Shown here: positions 57,709 through 64,000 of the stretch, piece by piece
How positions within the stretch are numbered: the stretch's first letter is position 1
How the letters are laid out: each line of letters opens with the position of its first letter
Program-made: the position numbers and the translations under genes
Notes under the pieces: model-generated
Database searches by the model: none
What the model was told of the DNA's origin: nothing
The model's input: only the letters and a program-made list of their open reading frames with translations
Assembly (NCBI GenBank): GCA_011009095.1
Contig: VTPC01090912.1
Span: 14,610 to 78,609, forward strand
Direction of reading: 5' to 3'
Origin: Ignelater luminosus
Lineage: Eukaryota; Arthropoda; Insecta; Coleoptera; Elateridae
Length of the DNA stretch: 64,000 nucleotides

Positions 57709-59700
57709 GGTGCTATTCCTATTATCATCTCATTTCAAATTAAAAGAAGAGAAAACATATTATTCTTCAAAAGGGTATTTAGTTTTGATTTTATCACTTC
57801 AGCCTTTTTATTTAATTAGAAACACTTAAGAGTTATTTTTATAATCAAATGTTTCAGCTTGTCTTCCTGGAAAGTAAGTTTTGCATTATAGTTAAGAAGT
57901 TATTATCAGAACTGCAATTTCAATCCATTGCTTACCTAAACAGTATTAAATAATTATTCATTCAGTTGCACTAAAACTGTCCGTCAGGTAAATTTATAGG
58001 AGGATGATCACTCGTGGAAACAAGACAATTATAGTAACATACTCACAGAAGTTAACAAGGAGCTGATGGAATGAAATCTCAGCTCTGGTCATAATTAGCA
58101 TGTTGGCAACAGCTTATGCATATAAAGTTTTTCTTTTATTTGCTTAGAAAAATTTAAGTATTTCCAACATTTTTTCTTATCCAGAAATTGCAATTAAGTT
58201 TTGTTTCTACTGACCAGTAACAAGAAAAGATTTCGGGAACGGCATGAAATTGTTTTGCATTGGTGACATGGGAAGCATCAATGTACATGCTGACCCAAAT
58301 AGTTGCTGCTGTGAGACAGACTGGTGCCCCGCAATATATTTGAGTGAGACATAAGGTTGATGTCACAGTCACACTGTCATCAACATGTAAGTAAGTATAA
58401 ATTTCATGGAATTAGGATGAAATAAAACGCCAGGCACCAGAAGTTCATATAATAAGTCTCTTGCAGAATAACTTGTTTCACGTCTACTAAATTGTCACTT
58501 TTCTTGTTAAAATCAAATAAAGCTACAGTTAAATCTGTTTATCTTGAACACTCAAGATCTCAATTTTATCTGTTTAACACACACAAGTGTTCAATATAGC
58601 AGTAGTCTGCACTAACTCTGCTAAATGCCTGTTATCGCACTGCGGGATTGTCAAGGTCAATTTATGATGAACCCACTAAGTAACCAATATCTATATGCAT
58701 AAGCACATTATTCATCTGAACCACTGACCGATTCACTCATTCTGCTATCAGCATGTGCTTTTTGCTTCATTTTTATATAGGGTGGCCCAACAAAAACAAA
58801 ACAGACTGAATAACTCCCACGAAAATAATTTTTTAAAAACACACAAAATATGTCGATTTGTATTGGGAATGGGATACAATTCGAACCCTAAACTTCAACC
58901 CCTAAAGGGGGGGGGGGCGTCAACCCCTCCAAAGTTTCTAATGGGAAGGGGGTTTAAATGACAATTAGAAAGGCCTCAGTTGAGTATTTTAGAATTTCTT
59001 TCAATAACTAAAGCTTAATGATTCTAAACATTTAAAATCTTGTAGTTAGCTAAAAATTCTAGAAAATTTATTTTTTATTCTAATTTTACATAAAACCCGA
59101 AAAATTTTATAATTGCATCTTGAGATTTGGACTAAAAATTTTATTTAGAAAAGTTTAAAAATTGTTTAAATTCAATTACACATTCTTTCTTTTGATTATC
59201 AAAAATAAATTCAAACAGTAATATTTTTAAAGCACATAATCAATTTAATATTTTCTCAACAACACAATAAATTGCAACAAAATATAATTATTGATTAAAT
59301 ATTTCTATTTCTTTAAATTGATGAGAATCTAATAGCATTGGTTGTAATTCTCATTCGTTTGATCATTATATGATTGTACTAGATAATGTACAATTTTATT
59401 TACAAACATTAAGTTGAAACATTTGAAGATAAAAATAATTTCTTTTAAGATTTTTTTAATTAAATATTCTTAGACAAAATAATAAATTAGTAATAACAGA
59501 AAGATTAATAAACTGTACGTTTCGAAACTTTCCTTGTCAAACACCATTCAAGCATCACATCTGTCAATTTGCATGAATACAATAATAAAGACAATACTAA
59601 TACATTACTCTCACATGTGTATATATCACCCGAATATTATTTATATAAGGAGCACATTCATTATCCTTAAAAGCACAGTATTATCATTTATCAGTATATA
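57709..59700. other. Intergenic, no gene seen
   Basis: A+T-rich. Contains a transposon-like terminus TATATAGGGTGGCCCAAC at about 58775 followed at 58880-58930 by a C/G-rich stretch with an 11-base G run (58907-58917), probably one end of an undetermined element. No matching second end was found. Confidence 0.35.
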
Positions 59701-59990
59701 CAGAGTGATTGTAAATGAGAGGATGGTTTGATTTGGCGCCACATTTACATTATTTTCATGTTGGCACTACTTGTTTACTTTTTGCAATTTGTCAAATCTG
59801 TGTTGTTTTAATAAAACAATATCAAGGCACACTAGTTTACAAAATATAATAACAAACAATACTATATAACCTCAAAAAAGATAGATTACATTATTTGACA
59901 GATTGCAAAAAGTAAACAAATAATGCCAACATGAAAATAATTTAAATATGGCGCCAAATTCAAACCACCCTCACTCATTTGCAATCACTG
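59701..59990. mobile_element. Palindromic MITE flanked by TA
   Basis: The left end reads CAGAGTGATTGTAAATGAG and the right end complements to CAGTGATTGCAAATGAGTGA. TA stands on both sides (59699-59700 and 59991-59992). Arms of about 100 bases share GGTTTGA.TTTGGCGCC, TTTTCATGTTGGCA and TTTACTTTTTGCAAT. No coding capacity. Termini resemble the CAG-N-GTG ends of the other TA-flanked elements here. Confidence 0.85.
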
Positions 59991-59992
59991 TA

Positions 59993-61335
59993 CTTGTAAA
60001 TATTATTTAGATTTGTTAAATTTTATTATGAGAATTATTGTAGATAGAAAGAAATTGCTCATATTACATATGCAAAGGTATAAAACTGTAATACATAACA
60101 ATAATAGCACCTACTGTATTTATATCCTTTAGAATCATATGCAGTAATTACTTTCAGTTACAGAGAAATAAAGGCAAACTGATGATATATCTACATTTTT
60201 TTTCTTGTTTGTTCTTTTTTTTATGCCCTAAAGCCTTTTCTGAAGGGATACTAATAGATATTTAGTACATAACGAGCCTGGCAAGTGCAACATTTCATAC
60301 GAGTATGAAAGACATTTTCCAGCGAGTTATGTTACATCATTCTTCCTATGACCACAGTTTCTTTATAAATTTCCTTTAACAATTTATAATTATTTTTTTT
60401 TAAATCTTTAAATGCACAAAATCTTACATCAGTAATTTGTTTCTTCTTTCTACCATTTTTATTTTAAATTTCAAAATTCTCTTTTTTTACTTTGACAGAT
60501 GTCTTAATGTTCTAAACAGAGGTTAGATTGTAGTTCATTCATTTTGATACAAAATTAAAAACAACTCACTCGAGTATAGTAAATTTATTTCTCTTTACGT
60601 GGTGTGGTCACCTCAACCACCAAAACTGTACTGCTCTTTAGGTACCCTTTTACAACCATTCCAAAAAGGGTATCATTAGAATATTAAGTTTTGCTTAAAC
60701 CTGATGACAGAAACATGAGCGCTTAAACATTCAAAGTAAAATGAAAATTAAGATGGGCATAATCAAATGAAGATTATAGGATCATTCAATTATGCGTTTA
60801 TCTTGAGATGTTTAAAAATCATTCAGACAATGCATACTATTAATCATTAGTAACTGCTCAAGTAAAATCATTCAATTCAAATAGCGATTACTAAAACTCA
60901 TTTGTATATGAGATATTAGGGCCATTTTACATCAAATCACCTAAGACGTGCCCTCATGTCTCAGAATTTGTTCATATTTTTGTCCTGTGTAGACACATAT
61001 AAGTTAAGACTAAATAAATTTTTTTAGAATTTTTAAGACAAAAATGGCTTCATTACAAATATTGCAATTTCTTGCCATATTTTATTAAAATGCAGAACTT
61101 CTTTATTTGTGGACAGATTTTACTAAATTTGATATCATATTAAAGCTACATCTCTGCACTGTATTATCAATTCTAGAAACAGACAAAACAAAATGTATAA
61201 CTTCCTTTAAATTACCCGTAAAATCCGCTTTCTATTATTTTTTCTTCTAGAAATGAGTTAATTGTAACTTCCAAACCCCATTCTCCACCTTGTTGAAATT
61301 TTTAACATGAGTAGAGTATATTGCAGTCCTGCTGT
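59993..61335. other. Intergenic, no gene seen
   Basis: A+T-rich sequence without supported gene. Confidence 0.35.
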
Positions 61336-62019
61336 ATACAAAAGTTCAAGAAGGTGTTTTTTTGCTGCTTTTAAATAAAAAACAGAGTGTTTTAGACTAT
61401 GACATCATCGACGTTTTTAATATAAATGGCATTCCACCATTTTTCCAGCATACTTTGTAAGAGAGTTAATACTACATATAGCGGTAAAAGTCACCTACAG
61501 TAAGCAGAGCTCATATTAACACTTCAATCAACACACTTTTCTGGTTGCTGAAACCAAACCCTGACATACAAATGCGTAAAGAAATGTGGAAAACTATATT
61601 TTGTTACCCTCGCTATTCCTTTCAAAATTAGAGTCAACTTCCTACTTTTTGGCCACACCTCCCCTTCCATCTCCGCCACTGCTATTGTAATTGACACTAG
61701 ATTCTTAGAATGTACTACAGCGTATCGATGGAGAAATAGAAATATCAAGTCCAATGAAGTTTTTTGCACTTTCATTATGTAACAGTTCAGTCAGCGCAAA
61801 ATGTATCCTGAGACAAGTTTCCTTTGCACGCCTCTGGAACGCCTATTACAGGAGTTATCAATTTGAATCTGTACAGGTGTAAGTAATTATTGACTCTCTT
61901 ACAAGATGTACTGAAAAAACGGTGGAAAGTCATTTATATAAAAAACGCGGGTGACGTCATAGTCTGAAAAGTTTTGTTTTTTATTTACAAAAACAAAAAA
62001 CACCTGCTTGAACTTTCTA
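61336..62019. mobile_element. Inverted-repeat element abutting the next one
   Basis: The left arm (about 61336-61473) and right arm (about 61884-62019) are inverted copies: TATACAAAAGTTCAAG matches the complement of CTTGAACTTTCTATA, with shared internal landmarks GACTATGAC.TCA, TATAAATG and TTGTAAGAGAGT. The 400-base centre is non-coding apart from an unrecognised 83-codon minus-strand frame at 61775-61524. The right end touches the TATA that starts the 62022 element. Confidence 0.65.
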
Positions 62020-62021
62020 TA

Positions 62022-63024
62022 CAGTGTGTCCAAGATACGGATGCACAACATGGAAATCTTGGAAACGGTAAGAGATACAGCATCGGTTAAATGAGATGAA
62101 AGTTGGCTATGTATAGGACCTTTTTGTTGGCGTTTGCAAAATCTAGATATCTTGGATAGTTTCAGAGATATTTTAAAAAAAAAGTAGATTTCTCGATTTT
62201 CGTTATTTTTTCTTTCCTTTATTTGAAGAGATATCGGAAAACTAAAACCACTTTTTCATTGCCACTTTTTGTTCTCTATTAAAATACTCTAACAAAATTT
62301 CTGTACAACGTTTCGGTTTCAAGTAACCATCATCAACCTCATTTTTTTAAATAGGTAAAAAGACAATTGAAAATTGTTTTGGATAGCTCTTGTTGTCTAA
62401 TGATGTAAGCATGATAGGGTTATTTTGGTTTTTATTTTTTTTGTGTTGACCGCTGCTGTGACCAACTGTAATAATTGCTGTTCATCTTCAAAATTTTGGT
62501 TGAACACATGATTCTTGACATAACCCCAAAGAAAAGAAATCTAACAGTGTTAGATCAGGTGATTGTGCAGGCCAGAGTATCGCAGAATGCAGTAATTTAT
62601 AGCATAAGAAATCAAAATAACTCTATCATGTTTACATCATTAGAATCGTGACAACAAGAGTTATCCAAAACAATTTTCAATTGTTTTTCAGCCTATTTAA
62701 AAAAATGAGGTTGATGATGGTTGCTCGAAAGCGAAACGTTGTACAGGAATTTTGATAGCGTATTTTAATGCAGAACAAAAAGTGGCAATGGAAAAGTGGT
62801 TTTAGTTTTCTGATATCTCCTCAAATAAAGGAAAGAAAGCATAATAATGAAAATCGAGAAATCTACTTTTTTTTAAATATCTCTGAAACTATGCAAGATA
62901 TCTAGCTTTTACAAACGCCAACAAAAAGGTCCTACAAATAGCCAACTTTCATCCCATTTAACCGATCCTGTATTTCTTACTGTTTCCAAGATCCCCATGC
63001 TATGCATCCTTATCTTGGACACTG
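62022..63024. mobile_element. Long-palindrome TA-flanked DNA transposon (Tc1/mariner-like, non-autonomous)
   Basis: The ends read CAGTGTGTCCAAGATA (left) and CAGTGTCCAAGATAAGGATG (right, inward), flanked by TA (62020-62021 and 63025-63026). Arms of about 400 bases (62022-62430 and 62610-63024) are inverted copies, with AACGTTTCG and GGTTGATGATGG-type landmarks and TTGGCGTTTG near the ends. The loop contains a transposase C-terminal remnant on the minus strand. Same architecture as the 4631-6403 element. Confidence 0.85.
62430..62580 (-). pseudogene. Transposase C-terminal remnant (Tc1/mariner superfamily)
   Basis: The minus strand reads WPAQSPDLTLLDFF, which carries the last catalytic Asp, then after one extra T in a T run LWGYVKNHVF, NFEDEQQLLQLVTAAVNT. 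This is the C-terminal end of insect DUF4817-associated, Tc1/mariner-like transposases (WPARSPDLTPLDFFLWG type). The rest of the protein has been deleted. Confidence 0.75.
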
Positions 63025-63026
63025 TA

Positions 63027-63399
63027 TGTAGTGATGCTATTATTAATAGCAGTACTTAAAAGAGCGTTTGATAGTGTAATACTTCTATTTCGAGAAGTAC
63101 CTACATTAGTCATTATATGCAATAATACTGTAGCCATCTTCTAGGTCTTTTAACACATACTCAAGGAGGAAAAGGCAGATTATAGAAGAATAGTTATTAG
63201 GGGATACAACTCCAGCCATATGAAACAATGTTCCACACTTGATTTCATATCTATTATGGTAAAGATAAATTTTTAAAGCAATAAATCACACACTGGTCAC
63301 ATTCATCTTTTCTAGGTTTAAATAAGCCTAAATTCATTTTTTCAAAAGGATGAAAAAAAGTACTATAGATACTGCCTTTTGATTTTGAATATTGCACCA
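63027..63399. other. Intergenic, nothing recognised
   Basis: A+T-rich, no supported feature. Confidence 0.3.
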
Positions 63400-63990
63400 T
63401 AATTTGTAAAATTTAATTAAGGACAATTTTAAGCCCCAATTGGGTTCCAAATAGAGTTTGGAAGACCTGGCCTGATAATAATGTGACTCAACTTTGGGCA
63501 GATCTTTAAAGAATTTCCAATCTATAACAGTTTTTTCTTATAATCCAAGGATATTTAAGAACATTTTTTACACATGAGGATCTTTTCTTCATTTGACTTT
63601 TCTAAGTAGTAAGTCCAAGTAAACTTCCTTCTTGATCTTTCTTTCATTTTTTGATATGTCTTCTTTATCGTGGTATCTCATAATTCCATACTCTCTCTTT
63701 TTCTGTAATATTCTTCCTTTCCTTGTTTTCTTTTATTTACTTTATTTGCTTCCTTTTGCCTCTTTGTTCTTCTAATCTTCTTCTCTTCTACTTTATTATA
63801 GGCTTTGTCGGATTCATATTCTCTTTTCTCCTATTACGTAGTTAGAATCATCAGGATCTTCTATTTCTGACATCTTATCATGCTCATTTCTTGTTTCTCT
63901 ACTATTTTCTTCTTTTTCCATACAGTTATTTTCATTAATGTCTCCATTCTCTAATGTTACTTTTTCATTTTGGGTTTTTTTCCTAGTTTA
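63400..63990 (-). pseudogene. Decayed Lys/Glu-rich ORF of an uncharacterised insect family
   Basis: From about 63988 leftwards one frame runs about 100 codons without a stop (KVTLENGDINENNC, EDPDDSNYVIGEKREYESD, KIRRTKRQKEANKVNKRKQ, YYRKRESMEL, stop at about 63690). It resumes as RSRRKFTWTYYLEKSNEEK, and in another frame MFLNILGL-stop-EKTVIDWK. The pattern (R..T..Y.....KK.VCK.MFLNTLG.gEKtV) is one I recall from multi-copy uncharacterised arthropod proteins, possibly transposon-related. An upstream exon may lie beyond the window. Function unknown. Confidence 0.35.
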
Positions 63991-64000
63991 AAGCTTCTTT

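Overview
The window looks like a repeat-rich insect nuclear genome. It is A+T-rich, its two cellular genes use standard eukaryotic splicing and poly(A) signals, and the repeats are arthropod-type: a mauritiana-like mariner, RTE and Jockey LINEs, Ty1/copia with a tRNA-iMet-half primer site, Ty3/gypsy, piggyBac, hAT, and palindromic TA-flanked elements with insect DUF4817-type transposase remnants. A beetle or another large-genome insect would fit, but the order cannot be fixed from sequence alone.

Layout. 1-0.5 kb: 5' end of a hAT element (BED zinc finger). 1.6-4.2 kb: an RTE LINE copy whose 5' part is inverted against its 3' part. 4.6-6.4 kb: a long palindromic DNA transposon with a deleted transposase. 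8.5-9.8 kb: a complete-ended but frameshifted mariner. 10.2-12.5 kb: an unexplained G+C-richer block. 13.4-14.2 kb: decayed KRBA2-like integrase and Tc1-like transposase pieces. 17.2-20.6 kb: a long degenerate RTE-type LINE with an assembly gap. 24.7-27.4 kb: another RTE LINE on the minus strand. 27.8-31.2 kb: CCC/GGG-ended elements, a tRNA-derived SINE and a piggyBac transposase pseudogene. 31.7-31.9 kb: a palindromic tandem repeat. 32.3-33.7 kb: a Jockey LINE. 35.8-37.9 kb: a second RTE copy with an inverted 5' part. 37.9-38.2 kb: a LINE endonuclease fragment. 38.8-42.2 kb: an internally deleted copia element with both LTRs. 46.3-49.2 kb: an internally deleted gypsy element with both LTRs and an internal 40-bp tandem array. 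50.4-52.3 kb: a 5'-truncated RTE copy.

Only 53.9-57.3 kb holds cellular genes. They are an ataxin-10 homologue (four coding exons, introns of 48-71 nt, minus strand) and a WDR20/DMWD-family WD40 gene (single uninterrupted ORF, plus strand), arranged head to head across about 0.5 kb that probably acts as a shared promoter. 59.7-63.0 kb holds three palindromic MITE-like elements, two of them abutting. The last 0.6 kb carries a decayed Lys/Glu-rich ORF of an uncharacterised family.

Apart from the two cellular genes, and the hAT N-terminus cut by the window edge, every coding trace is broken by stops, frameshifts or deletions. No intact autonomous transposon, tRNA, rRNA or CRISPR array was seen. 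Boundaries of degenerate elements are approximate.
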